From assembly GCA_020853995.1 (NCBI GenBank), contig JADYXV010000295.1:1-9824 (forward strand): 9,824 bases of DNA. Reading direction: 5' to 3'. The position numbers were made by a program, and so were the translations under genes. This document shows positions 1-6,697 of this stretch, piece after piece (positions within the stretch are counted from its first letter, which is position 1; each line of letters opens with the position of its first letter). The stretch comes from Novosphingobium sp. Its GTDB lineage: Bacteria; Pseudomonadota; Alphaproteobacteria; Sphingomonadales; Sphingomonadaceae. The notes beneath the pieces are model-generated. The model saw only the letters and a program-made list of their open reading frames with translations. It was not told where the DNA came from and did no database searches.

Positions 1-127
1 AGCTCGATCTGCTTGAAGCTCGCCTCGTCGGCGCAAACTGAGCACCTCCAGCAGCAAAAGTGAGTCAGAGCCAATTCTCAATGGAAATTTATGCCCCTAC
101 CGGGTCAATTCTCAGCGGAAATCTACA
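1..127. mobile_element. End of an IS21-family-like insertion sequence (partial)
   Basis: Two copies of a ~20 bp repeat lie in direct orientation 34 bp apart, at 72-91 and 106-125. They share CAATTCTCA, then two variable bases, then GGAAAT (17 of 20 bases identical). Multiple terminal repeats of this kind, with TG...CA tips, are typical of IS21-family (istA/istB) elements. Read on the minus strand the tip is TGTAGATTTCCGC, placing the outer boundary at about 127 (CA). No transposase can be identified in the ~70 bases available. Short plus-strand frames close at 39-41 (TGA, frame 3) and 61-63 (TGA, frame 1) and could be the tail of an IS gene, but they are too short to assign. The family call rests on repeat pattern recalled from family knowledge. 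The other IS end and any target duplication lie outside the window. Confidence 0.6.
72..125. repeat. Pair of direct terminal-type repeats of the IS end
   Basis: Copy one is 72-91 and copy two 106-125, each beginning CAATTCTCA and containing GGAAAT. The differences are AT versus GC in the middle and T versus C near the end. In IS21-type elements such repeats are binding sites for the IstA transposase; that role is inferred here. Confidence 0.65.
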
Positions 128-921
128 GTATGGCCCTGTGTTCCGAAATCAGGATGGGCTGTGCCCGCACAGCTCCAGTTTGCAAACCATGCATAGCTGA
201 CATGATCATCGCCCAGATAGGGCGCTCTTGCCTCGGATATCTCCATGCCCGGCGCACCGTCATAGCCCTCGCAAGTGAACCACTGCGACACCTGTTGCCA
301 ATGGTGGCGTTCAAGTGCGGCGTTGATGGTGGCAAGCACCGGTTCGCTATACCCGCTTTCGATGCGGAACAGCGCAATGCCGCTTACAGGCTCGCGCCAC
401 TCGCGCGCGGTGCGTGGTCCGGCTTTCACCAGCTTGCCTGCAACAAAACCGAGATCTGCCAATTGCTCGCGTTCATACCGCGAAAGGTCATCCAAGCCTG
501 CTTGAAAGCCACGCTTGTCCTGTCCGTCGGTGATGAGGGGCGATAACCTGACAGCAACGCGGCGCGCATCTTTTGTGGTGAGCCATCCGGAAAGGCCCAC
601 ACATGTCTTGCGCAGCGTCATGCGATCACCGGTTGTGCGGGATTCCAGCGTCATCACGTCGCCGGCCTGCTTGCCGTGGAGGCCGATATCGAGCCGGTAT
701 TTGCGATAGAAGTATCGCCCGGTCAGGTCATCGCTCCCCGCTTCCCTCACGCGTTCGAGTTCCATGACCACGCGGGCGGCTCCAACCGTACCGGCATAGA
801 CCTGTCGTTCATCGCTGGCGGCGCTGAGTGGCGCGGCCAGCAAAACGAGGCTGGCGACAATCGCAAATGCGTGAAGGCGTGCGAGCCATTCTGACACAGG
901 GCCGAAACGATTAAGGTTCAT
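112..921 (-). CDS. Exported protein of unknown function, 3' end disrupted by the IS
   Basis: The predicted 269-residue product starts with an ATG preceded by a purine-rich AGGGCAGGGGC stretch. It has a Sec signal peptide: basic Arg residues before about 14, a hydrophobic stretch around residues 18-34 (FAIVASLVLLAAPLSA), and probable cleavage near ALSA-type residues 33-36. The mature part is rich in alternating hydrophobic strands (YAGTVG..VVMELE, GRYFYRKYRLDIGL), suggesting a beta-sheet periplasmic protein. I do not recognise a family with a known function. Two Cys residues in the C-terminal third (TCEGYDG and WSCAG) could form a disulfide. The last five codons and the stop lie inside the IS repeat region, so the native C-terminus has probably been lost and replaced by IS-encoded residues. 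The gene follows the aldolase-like gene on the same strand after 45 bp, so the two may be co-transcribed. Confidence 0.7.
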   Translation of the reverse strand: MNLNRFGPVSEWLARLHAFAIVASLVLLAAPLSAASDERQVYAGTVGAARVVMELERVREAGSDDLTGRYFYRKYRLDIGLHGKQAGDVMTLESRTTGDRMTLRKTCVGLSGWLTTKDARRVAVRLSPLITDGQDKRGFQAGLDDLSRYEREQLADLGFVAGKLVKAGPRTAREWREPVSGIALFRIESGYSEPVLATINAALERHHWQQVSQWFTCEGYDGAPGMEISEARAPYLGDDHVSYAWFANWSCAGTAHPDFGTQGHTVDFR

Positions 922-966
922 GCCCCTGCCCTAAGCAAAACCGTTTCGTGTCGCAATGGACGCAGA

Positions 967-1776
967 TCATCGCTCCATGAATTGCCGGACGCCATCATGC
1001 AGGTCATCGTCAAGCACTGCCGGATCATGCCGGATTTCACGGCGCGCCATAGCCTCCCACAGAAAGGGAAAGCCAATATCATCAGACATTTGCGCTACCT
1101 TCAGCGTTTCAGGATCGCTGACCGGCTGGCCGCCGCCCAGCGCCTCGACCTGCCAGGCGAGCCGGCAGCGATGCTCCAGCGTGATCGCGCGAAGATGGGC
1201 CTGACGGATGTCCTTGGCGACGATGAACACGCCGTGATTGCGCAGGATTGCCCATTTGGCATCGCCCAGTGACGCGGCTGCGGCCTCGGCCTCGGACAGA
1301 CCGTCCACTGTGCCGGCATATTCATCGTAAAGCACAGGGTCACCTTCGACCTGCCCTGCGGTCTGGTCATAGACCGGAGGTATGCGTCCTGCCGCCGACC
1401 AGATGGAACCAAAGCGCGGATGGTTATGGATCGCCACTTTCAGATCATGACGGTTCCGGTGCACGGCCAGATGCAGGCCGATTGCCGGGGTTACGTTCCA
1501 ACTGCCCTCGATCACCCGGCCTTCGGCATTTACCCGGATAATGTCGGCAGCGGTCAGTTCGTCCCAGGCCAGTTCCCACGGATTGACAAGGAAGCTGCCG
1601 TCAGACTGGGCCACGGTGATGTGCCCCGCAATGTGGTCGTCATAGCCTTCGCGATGCAGCATCCGGCACAACAGAGCCAGTTCCTGTTGTGGCGAAAGGT
1701 CGGGCAAAAGCGGATAGCGGCCCGGCAGCGGTGCCAGCTTTTCCAGGATCGGATTGCTGCGGACAGGCATTTTCAA
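967..1776 (-). CDS. Class II aldolase/adducin family protein
   Basis: This is a 269-residue protein if translation starts at TTG 1776, which has a strong GGAGGAA ribosome site 6 nt upstream. ATG 1770, ATG 1803 and GTG 1866 are in-frame alternatives; none has comparable spacing, and 1866 lies in the divergent promoter region. The fold is recognised from HIAGHITV (48-55), the metal-binding HNH pair (His117, His119 in AIHNHP) and the third His (His181 in RNHGVF). These match the three zinc-ligand histidines of the L-fuculose-phosphate aldolase family. Where the fuculose aldolase has its catalytic Glu, this protein reads TPAIGLHLAVH, so classical sugar-phosphate aldolase chemistry is doubtful. 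Many bacterial relatives of this adducin-like branch are uncharacterised, and some act as decarboxylases or epimerases. It is divergent from the Crp-type regulator, which may control it. The substrate is unknown. Confidence 0.88.
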   Translation of the reverse strand: MKMPVRSNPILEKLAPLPGRYPLLPDLSPQQELALLCRMLHREGYDDHIAGHITVAQSDGSFLVNPWELAWDELTAADIIRVNAEGRVIEGSWNVTPAIGLHLAVHRNRHDLKVAIHNHPRFGSIWSAAGRIPPVYDQTAGQVEGDPVLYDEYAGTVDGLSEAEAAAASLGDAKWAILRNHGVFIVAKDIRQAHLRAITLEHRCRLAWQVEALGGGQPVSDPETLKVAQMSDDIGFPFLWEAMARREIRHDPAVLDDDLHDGVRQFMER

Positions 1777-1782
1777 GGCGTA

Positions 1783-1789
1783 TTCCTCC
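1783..1789 (-). promoter_or_regulatory. Shine-Dalgarno deciding the start of the aldolase-like gene
   Basis: The minus strand reads GGAGGAA here, 6 nt before TTG 1776 and 12 nt before ATG 1770. It lies inside the longer frames that begin at 1803 or 1866, which argues that those longer starts are not the real ones. Confidence 0.6.
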
Positions 1790-1859
1790 GGTTCAATTGC
1801 CATAAGGTGTGGCCAGGTATGTTGCGCCGACCGATGGTGATCATGGCTAACAGGAACAA

Positions 1860-1888
1860 TTGCCACAAACTGTCACGACAGTTACAAT
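1860..1888 (+). promoter_or_regulatory. Sigma-70-type promoter for the Crp-family gene
   Basis: The -35 element TTGCCA (1860-1865) and -10 element TACAAT (1883-1888) each match the bacterial consensus at 5 of 6 positions and are separated by exactly 17 bp. Transcription is expected to start about 7 bp downstream, near 1894-1896. That coincides with the GTG (1892) and ATG (1895) start codons, so the transcript is probably leaderless. No Shine-Dalgarno is visible before the start, which agrees with this. Confidence 0.6.
1868..1883. promoter_or_regulatory. 16 bp palindromic operator in the promoter spacer
   Basis: AACTGTC (1868-1874) and GACAGTT (1877-1883) are perfect inverted complements around a 2 bp AC centre. 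The site fills the -35/-10 spacer of the regulator gene's promoter and lies upstream of the divergent aldolase-like gene. A dimeric protein bound here would block RNA polymerase on the plus strand. The adjacent Crp-family protein is the obvious candidate (autorepression, with regulation of the divergent gene), but this is inferred from position only. Confidence 0.6.
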
Positions 1889-1891
1889 TGC

Positions 1892-2596
1892 GTGATGCAG
1901 GCACACGATCTTTCACCGGTCTTCGAAGTGTTACAGAGCGCGGCATGGCTTCAGAGCTTTCCCGACGATCTTGTCCGGAGCCTCATTGCCGAAGGGCATC
2001 TGATCCGCTTGAACGCTGGCGAATGGGCCCAAGCCGAAGGCGATGACCGACCGGGCTTTTCGGTGGTCATATCGGGCCTTTTGCATTCCTATTGTGCTGC
2101 ACCTGGCGGGCGCGAGGTACTTATCGGGCTTGTCGGGCCGGGTTCGGTGATCGGTCATGCGACCCGATATAGCGGTGGCCCTCGGTTGGTGACCGCCGTC
2201 TGCGTCGAACCCTGCGCGCTGCTTGAGGTTTCGCTGGCAGCACTTGACAGGATCGGTTCCCGCACGCCGCAAATCTGGCAGGCAATGGCCGGCTTTGCCT
2301 ATACCCATATGCGCAGCACCTTGCGCATGGCCGCCGAAGTGATCTCGTTGCCCCCGCGCGAAAGGATTGCGGCCAGACTGCTGGCTTTCCGTGATCAGGC
2401 GGGCACTGAAAACAGCGCGGTGATCAGGATAAGCCAGGAGTTACTGGGCGAAATGATGGGGCTTACCCGAAAAACGATTAACCATCATCTTGCTACTTTT
2501 GAAACGGCCGGACTGATCAAAGCAGGTTATGGCAAGATCACGCTTACCAATATCGCCGGCCTGAAGCAGATTGCGGACCGCGTGGTAGAGGGTTGA
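1892..2596 (+). CDS. Crp/Fnr-family transcriptional regulator
   Basis: The product has 234 residues from GTG 1892, or 233 from ATG 1895. An N-terminal cyclic-nucleotide-binding-type beta-barrel spans about 14-125 (GFSVVISGLLHSY, VLIGLVGPGSVIG). A long dimerisation helix follows (about 125-150), then a C-terminal winged helix (about 155-230) with the helix-turn-helix ISQELLGEMMGLTRKTINHHL (180-200). In the effector pocket the GEL and RSA residues that bind cAMP in E. coli CRP are absent (here GHATRYSGGPRLVTA), so cAMP is unlikely to be the ligand. The N-terminal Cys cluster of FNR is also missing, so it is not an oxygen-sensing Fe-S protein. The recognition helix reads RKTINH instead of RETVGR of CRP, so a non-CRP DNA site is expected, such as the palindrome just upstream. 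It probably regulates itself and the divergent aldolase-like gene. The effector is unknown. Confidence 0.9.
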   Translation: MMQAHDLSPVFEVLQSAAWLQSFPDDLVRSLIAEGHLIRLNAGEWAQAEGDDRPGFSVVISGLLHSYCAAPGGREVLIGLVGPGSVIGHATRYSGGPRLVTAVCVEPCALLEVSLAALDRIGSRTPQIWQAMAGFAYTHMRSTLRMAAEVISLPPRERIAARLLAFRDQAGTENSAVIRISQELLGEMMGLTRKTINHHLATFETAGLIKAGYGKITLTNIAGLKQIADRVVEG

Positions 2597-2597
2597 T

Positions 2598-2641
2598 CGG
2601 GCCGCCGTGGTCCGTGGCTTGCAAGGCATACCGGCGGCCCG
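2598..2641. terminator. Hairpin between convergent genes, probable bidirectional terminator
   Basis: CGGGCCGCCG (2598-2607) and CGGCGGCCCG (2632-2641) form a perfect 10 bp GC-rich stem around a 24-nt loop. The loop contains the smaller palindrome CTTGCAAG. It begins right after the stop codon of the Crp-family gene and ends just before the stop of the convergent OmpA-family gene. The T-rich tract that follows on the plus strand (TTCTCGCTTT) is imperfect, so termination strength is uncertain. Confidence 0.6.
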
Positions 2642-2649
2642 TTCTCGCT

Positions 2650-3522
2650 TTACAGGCCGTCAAGACCTTTGCTGACCAGCACGTTCACCGCAACCCTGCG
2701 GTTTTGCGCTTTGCCTTCATAGGTTTCATTGTCCGCTACCGGATCGGCTTCTGCCATACCGGTCGGGGTCAACATGCGATAAGGCTTCCAGCGGCACGCC
2801 TGTTGCAAATAGTTGATGACGCTGGCTGCACGCTTTTCACTGAGTGTCTGGTTGTACTCTTCGCTGCCAACCGCATCGGTATAGCCCACGACCAGCATCA
2901 GGGCATTGCTCATACCGTCAGCCATCGTTGCCGCCTGGCACAATTCAGCTTTGGCTTGCGGCGAAAGCGTTGCTTTGCCGGTGTCGAAGTACACGTTCAT
3001 CGTGCTTTTGATATTGTACTTGTCGATATCTCACATCCGGCCACGCAGCGCTTCTGTAGCGGCGGTCTGCTCGGCAAAACCTTGTGCGGTGCCATGACGG
3101 ATCATTGTAGCGGTCTTGAAGTCACCCTTCTTGAAGGTGATCTGGCTGGCCAGCAGGCTGGAACCTGCCTGCAATGTCTTCACCGTCACCGGCAGGCCGT
3201 TCAGCACAGCATCAACGCCCAGTTTGCCGCTGCCGCCAAACAGGCCGGAACTGGCCTGAACCTTGGTGCTTTCGTTGAAGAAGATAACCGTACTGGTCCC
3301 ATCGGGTGCCATGACCTTGATCTTGTCGCTGCTTCGCGCGGTAATGACGCCCTTGATCTCAGGCCCCTTGGTCATCTCAGCCACATCGGGCAGGCGATCG
3401 CCGTTAACGATGATGTTGGGATCTGCTGTCTCTTGCACTTGTGCAGATACACTGGCCGGAAATGCGGCTGCGGCTATGGCGAGAAGGGCAAGCCCGCCTC
3501 GCCGGTAAGAATTAACACCCAT
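2650..3522 (-). pseudogene. OmpA-family exported protein interrupted by an in-frame TGA
   Basis: The start ATG 3522 is chosen for its AGGAG site (3530-3534) 7 nt upstream. The frame encodes 163 codons, then TGA (3031-3033), then 127 more sense codons to TAA, all in one frame. A signal peptide covers residues 1-27 (RRGGLALLAIAAAAFPASVSA, cleavage before Gln28); there is no lipobox. Residues ~55-135 form a beta-rich N-domain (GVITARSSDKIKVMAPDG, ASQITFKKGDF). After the TGA comes a complete OmpA C-terminal peptidoglycan-binding domain (~175-290). It contains VYFDTGKATLS, GYTDAVGS with Asp216, and LSEKRAAS with Arg231, the two residues that bind diaminopimelate in OmpA domains. Cys195 and Cys243 may form a disulfide. 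The intact protein would be an outer-membrane or periplasmic protein anchored to the wall. With the stop, only the N-domain would be made. A nonsense mutation or a sequencing error is most likely; readthrough is possible but unsupported. Confidence 0.85.
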
Positions 3523-3529
3523 TGAATTG

Positions 3530-3534
3530 CTCCT
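3530..3534 (-). promoter_or_regulatory. Shine-Dalgarno of the OmpA-family gene
   Basis: AGGAG on the minus strand lies 7 nt before ATG 3522. It excludes the longer frame starting at 3603, which would add an N-terminal extension ahead of a normal signal peptide. Confidence 0.65.
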
Positions 3535-3985
3535 AGCATCCATGAAAAAAGTTGGATTGTTGCTAACCAACTGTCTGTCAGATGAACGGACAAGTCCTGA
3601 CAAGTATCATAGCAGGCAAAGAGCGCGCCAATTGCGACGAACCGAGGCGCAGGCAACTTTTTTCCAAGCCAAAATATGCCTTTGGATGCGATTGCTGCCC
3701 AGCAGCGCCCTGCCATCCTGCCCGGCTGATCTCCTTGCGAGAGCGGCAGTTCGTGAACTTCAAGGCATCTTTGACGGGCCAGTACCGTGTGGATTGGCAA
3801 GTTGACATGCAATTCGTTGGACGCCAACATACTTGCGAGTAGGTATTCAACGGACTAGTTTTTACACTCTTGCCGAAACACAAACGACCGGAGGAAACAT
3901 CGTCAGCGATTCTGTCGCGGAAGCCGATCTTGCCCACCGCTTGCGTCGTTTGAAACAGACATTGCGAATTGAACTTCACCCCGAA
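3535..3985. other. Gene-poor interval between the OmpA-family and dehydrogenase genes
   Basis: These ~450 bases hold no protein I recognise. Several overlapping open frames of 85-135 codons exist on both strands, but none has a ribosome site, a domain or a signal sequence, and they overlap one another. Near the OmpA-family gene there are two direct GACAAGT copies (3589-3595 and 3599-3605) spaced 10 bp apart. There is also a TGTCAG...CTGACA inverted repeat (3576-3581 and 3597-3602). These could be regulator sites upstream of that gene. GACCGGAGGAAAC (about 3885-3897) contains a good Shine-Dalgarno sequence but no start codon at usable spacing. The promoter for the dehydrogenase operon must lie here, but I see no close consensus match. 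The region could be a decayed gene remnant. Confidence 0.4.
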
Positions 3986-3999
3986 CGAAGAGAAGCATC

Positions 4000-4767
4000 A
4001 TGGATATCAACGGTCTTGCCGCAATCGTCACCGGCGGCGCATCCGGACTTGGCGCAGCAACGGCAGAAATGCTGGCGGCACGAGGCGCAAAGGTAACCAT
4101 CTTTGATCTCAATGCCGATCTTGGCCATGCCAAGGCGGCTGAAATCGGCGGGCGTTTTGCTCTGGTCAACGTCACTGACGAAGCTTCGGTAACAGATGCC
4201 ATTGCCGAAGCCGAGGCGGTGAATGGCAAGGCGCGCATCCTGGTCAATTGTGCCGGCATCGGCCCGCCCGCCAAGGTTCTGAACCGTGATGGCAGCCCGT
4301 TGCCGCTGGCCGACTTTGCCAGGATCATCAACATCAACCTTCTGGGCACGTTCAACGTGCTGTCGAAGTTTGCCTCGCGCATCCATGATGCAGAAGCCCT
4401 GAACGAGGATGGCGAGCGCGGCGTGATCATCAACACGGCCAGCGTTGCTGCGTTCGAAGGGCAGATCGGCCAACCTGCCTATGCCGCATCCAAAGGTGGC
4501 GTTGTCGGTATGGCATTGCCCATCGCGCGCGAATTTGCCCGCTTCGGCATTCGCGTCAACACCATCGCGCCCGGTATTTTCTGGACTCCATTGCTGGGCT
4601 CCCTGCCCCAGGAAGCGCAGGATTCGCTTGGCAAACAGGTTCCTTTCCCAAGCCGCCTTGGCAAGCCCTCGGAATATGCCCGGATGGTGGAAGCCATTGT
4701 CACCAATCCGATGGTGAATGCCGAAGTCATCCGTCTTGACGGTGCAATCCGCATGGCTCCCCGATAA
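4000..4767 (+). CDS. 3-hydroxyacyl-CoA dehydrogenase, type-2 (HSD17B10-like SDR)
   Basis: A 255-residue classical short-chain dehydrogenase. It has the Rossmann motif TGGASGLG (11-18), Asp36 at the end of strand 2 (favouring NAD over NADP) and NCAG (83-86). The catalytic set is Asn (about 111-113), Ser148, Tyr161 and Lys165, with the Ser-Tyr-Lys spacing of human HSD10. Stretches such as GVIINTASVAAFEGQIGQ, QVPFPSRLG and AEVIRLDGAIRM closely resemble HSD10 (3-hydroxy-2-methylbutyryl-CoA dehydrogenase), making this subfamily call strong. The expected reaction is NAD-dependent oxidation of (S)-3-hydroxyacyl-CoA to 3-ketoacyl-CoA in beta-oxidation, branched-chain amino acid or sterol-type acyl-CoA breakdown, in the cytoplasm. 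A purine-rich AAGAGAAG lies just upstream of ATG 4000. The crotonase gene follows after 68 bp on the same strand, so the two steps (hydration, then oxidation) are probably co-expressed. The exact acyl substrate is unknown. Confidence 0.93.
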   Translation: MDINGLAAIVTGGASGLGAATAEMLAARGAKVTIFDLNADLGHAKAAEIGGRFALVNVTDEASVTDAIAEAEAVNGKARILVNCAGIGPPAKVLNRDGSPLPLADFARIININLLGTFNVLSKFASRIHDAEALNEDGERGVIINTASVAAFEGQIGQPAYAASKGGVVGMALPIAREFARFGIRVNTIAPGIFWTPLLGSLPQEAQDSLGKQVPFPSRLGKPSEYARMVEAIVTNPMVNAEVIRLDGAIRMAPR

Positions 4768-4835
4768 GGGCTGTTAAAGGGCAAGAGTTGCATATGCAGG
4801 CTGCAACAAGCACGTCAGGCCGTGGAGAAATGCAA

Positions 4836-5609
4836 ATGACCAATGTTACCGTCGACATCACTGATCGTGTTGCGACGCTCACGCTTAACCGCCCGACACA
4901 GGGCAACAGCATTGACATGGCGCTGGCACAAGATCTTCTGGCAGCGGCAGAGGGTGTTTGCGCTGATGCAAATGTCCGTTGCGTCGTGTTGACGGGCGCT
5001 GGTCGCCTGTTTTGTGCAGGCGGAGACATTGCCGCGTTTGCAGATGCCGGCGAACAGGCCGGTGCGTTTATCGGTGCGCTGGCCGACAAGCTGCACGAAG
5101 CCGTAATGGTTCTTGCCACCATGCCAAAGCCTCTGGTCACATTGGTCAATGGTCCCGCAGCAGGTGCGGGGTTAAGCCTTGCTGCGCTTGGCGACATTGT
5201 TCTGGCCAGTGAGGCGGCCCATTTCACGGCGGCTTACACTGCAATCGGCCTGACACCGGACGGCGGGATGAGCTGGCTTTTGCCCCGCCTTGTCGGTTTG
5301 CGCGTGGCGCAAGAGATGTTTCTGACCAATCGCCGCGTCGGCGCAGCCGAAGCTGCGACACTAGGCCTTGTGACACGCAACGTTGCGGCCGATGTGCTGG
5401 CGTCCGAGGGCCAGGCCATCGCGCATCAACTGGCTGATGGCCCTACCCAGGCTTTCGGTGCCGTTCGCGGCCTTCTGGCGCTGGCGCAAACACAAGATCT
5501 TGCAGCGCATCTGAAGGTCGAAAGCCGGAGCATTGCCCATGCTGCCGACGGTCCCGAAGGCCGCGAGGGTGTTTCCGCATTTCTGGCCAAGCGCAAGCCC
5601 GCCTACTGA
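4836..5609 (+). CDS. Enoyl-CoA hydratase/isomerase family protein (crotonase fold)
   Basis: The start ATG 4836 (257 residues) is chosen because GGAG (4824-4827) lies 8 nt upstream; an upstream in-frame ATG at 4788 lacks such a site. The crotonase signature includes both oxyanion-hole segments: GRLFCAGGDIAAF (56-68) and NGPAAGAGLSLA (105-116). The position of the first catalytic Glu of classical hydratases (rat Glu144) aligns with Tyr134. The second (Glu164) is kept as Glu160. The loop reads GLTPDGG with Asp142, as in PaaG-type enoyl-CoA isomerases. The enzyme may therefore be an isomerase, or a hydratase with altered catalysis, rather than a standard enoyl-CoA hydratase. It sits downstream of the HSD10-like dehydrogenase, the next step of a beta-oxidation spiral. 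No thiolase, acyl-CoA dehydrogenase or CoA ligase is visible in the window. It ends 15 bp from the convergent regulator gene. Confidence 0.9.
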   Translation: MTNVTVDITDRVATLTLNRPTQGNSIDMALAQDLLAAAEGVCADANVRCVVLTGAGRLFCAGGDIAAFADAGEQAGAFIGALADKLHEAVMVLATMPKPLVTLVNGPAAGAGLSLAALGDIVLASEAAHFTAAYTAIGLTPDGGMSWLLPRLVGLRVAQEMFLTNRRVGAAEAATLGLVTRNVAADVLASEGQAIAHQLADGPTQAFGAVRGLLALAQTQDLAAHLKVESRSIAHAADGPEGREGVSAFLAKRKPAY

Positions 5610-5624
5610 TTGGAGCGTTCGTCC

Positions 5625-6647
5625 TCAGGCGCTTTGCCGGGCCACAAGGCGGAAGCCGACGTCGATCAGGCGTTCGTCTGGTAGCGTGGCTCCGTCGCGC
5701 TTGCGTATGGCTGCAATCGCCTCACGCGCTATGCGGGCGCCATCAACATCGACTGATGTGATCGTGGGACGCATTTCGCCCGCGATGGAACTGTTGCCAA
5801 AACCGATCACTGCGATGTCTTCAGGTACGCGCAAGCCAGCGGCAAGGGCTTCCACGATAACGCCTTGCGCCAGATGGTCCGAGCCGCACACCACGACGTC
5901 GGGCATTTCGTCAAGGCGCCTGATCTCGGCAAAGATGCGGCGGGCGTGGCCAAAGCGTGATGGCACTTCAACGCTTGATTCTGTCGGGTCGGAATTGCCC
6001 GATGAAAGCCACTCTGCGATCAGGCCATCGCGCCGCATGTTGGCCCGGGTGCCTTGTGCGGTTACAACATGGGGACGGCGATAGCCGCGCGACATCAAGA
6101 AGCGGGCAATATCACGTCCGGCGGCCTGGTGCGAAAATCCTACGGCGATGCCGATCGGATTTTCGGGCAGATCCCACACCTGGATGAACAATGCGGGGCT
6201 TCGCCGCACCATCTGTTCGACATGTGCGGTAACCGGGCCGGTAAAGATGATGGCATCGACGCGGCGGCTGATGGCTGCGCGGATAAGATCTTCGGTCCGC
6301 GCCTCTGACACGCCGGTCAGGCCCAGCATGACGGTGGTTCCGGCGGCCGACAACTCCTCGACCATAGCTTGGATCGTGTCGTTAAAGATCGAATCCGTCA
6401 GATAGGGGATCAGCACCGCCACCATCTTGGATTTGCTGGACGCAAGGCCCCCTGCAAGCAGATTGGGGATGTATCCTGTGGCCGCAATGGCTTCCTGAAT
6501 GCGTTCGGCCGTTGCTTTGGCTACGACAGGCGGGTTGTTGATATACCGGCTGACCGTTGCGGTCGATACGCCTGCGCGCGCCGCAACGTCGTCCAGCGTT
6601 GCGGCCTTGCCCGCCATATCATCAAATGTATCGAACGTTCTGGTCAT
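5625..6647 (-). CDS. LacI-family transcriptional regulator
   Basis: A 340-residue protein with an N-terminal LacI-type helix-turn-helix (TLDDVAARAGVSTATVSRYI, about 17-36) and hinge (ATGYIPNLLAGGLASSKS, 56-73). A periplasmic-binding-protein-like effector domain follows, from about residue 75 to the end (VAVLIPYLTDSIFNDTIQ, PDVVVCGSDHLAQGV, IAVIGFGNSSIAGEMRPTITSVDV). The fold binds a small molecule, usually a sugar or related metabolite, and releases the operator. It lies 50 bp downstream of the P450 gene on the same strand, so it may be in the same transcript. The nearest palindromic operator of LacI type is in front of the P450 and transporter genes. Start: ATG 6647 is used; ATG 6617 (MAGKAATLDD) is also possible, and neither has a clear ribosome site. 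The ligand cannot be told from the sequence. Confidence 0.93.
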   Translation of the reverse strand: MTRTFDTFDDMAGKAATLDDVAARAGVSTATVSRYINNPPVVAKATAERIQEAIAATGYIPNLLAGGLASSKSKMVAVLIPYLTDSIFNDTIQAMVEELSAAGTTVMLGLTGVSEARTEDLIRAAISRRVDAIIFTGPVTAHVEQMVRRSPALFIQVWDLPENPIGIAVGFSHQAAGRDIARFLMSRGYRRPHVVTAQGTRANMRRDGLIAEWLSSGNSDPTESSVEVPSRFGHARRIFAEIRRLDEMPDVVVCGSDHLAQGVIVEALAAGLRVPEDIAVIGFGNSSIAGEMRPTITSVDVDGARIAREAIAAIRKRDGATLPDERLIDVGFRLVARQSA

Positions 6648-6697
6648 GCAGGCAGGCTAGCGCCATACTGCCATCAGACGCAATCCCGGTGGCGCGG

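Noticed and set aside
967..1866. Longer aldolase-like frame starting at GTG 1866
   Set aside because: It starts inside the divergent promoter/operator region and lacks a ribosome site, while GGAGGAA sits correctly before TTG 1776.
3001..3033. TGA in the OmpA-family gene as a selenocysteine codon
   Set aside because: Downstream there is only a weak GATAT/ATATC pair and no hairpin resembling a bacterial SECIS, and no OmpA-family selenoprotein is known to me. Mutation or error is simpler.
3569..3575. AACTGTC upstream of the OmpA-family gene, identical to one half of the Crp-gene palindrome
   Set aside because: Only the half site is present with no matching right half, and a 7-mer is expected about once by chance in a window of this size on two strands.
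3582..3842. Plus-strand open frame of 86 codons, and overlapping minus-strand frames up to 133 codons in the same interval
   Set aside because: No ribosome site, recognisable domain, signal peptide or consistent coding pattern; the frames overlap each other on both strands.
5610..5624. Terminator between the crotonase and lacI genes
   Set aside because: Only a 4 bp AGCG/CGCT pairing is visible and there is no T tract; the gap is just 15 bp.
6655..6668. GGCTAGCGCCATAC as a second LacI operator in front of the lacI gene
   Set aside because: It matches the AGCGC core but lacks the outer TG/CA pair and symmetry; too weak to call, though autoregulation could use it.
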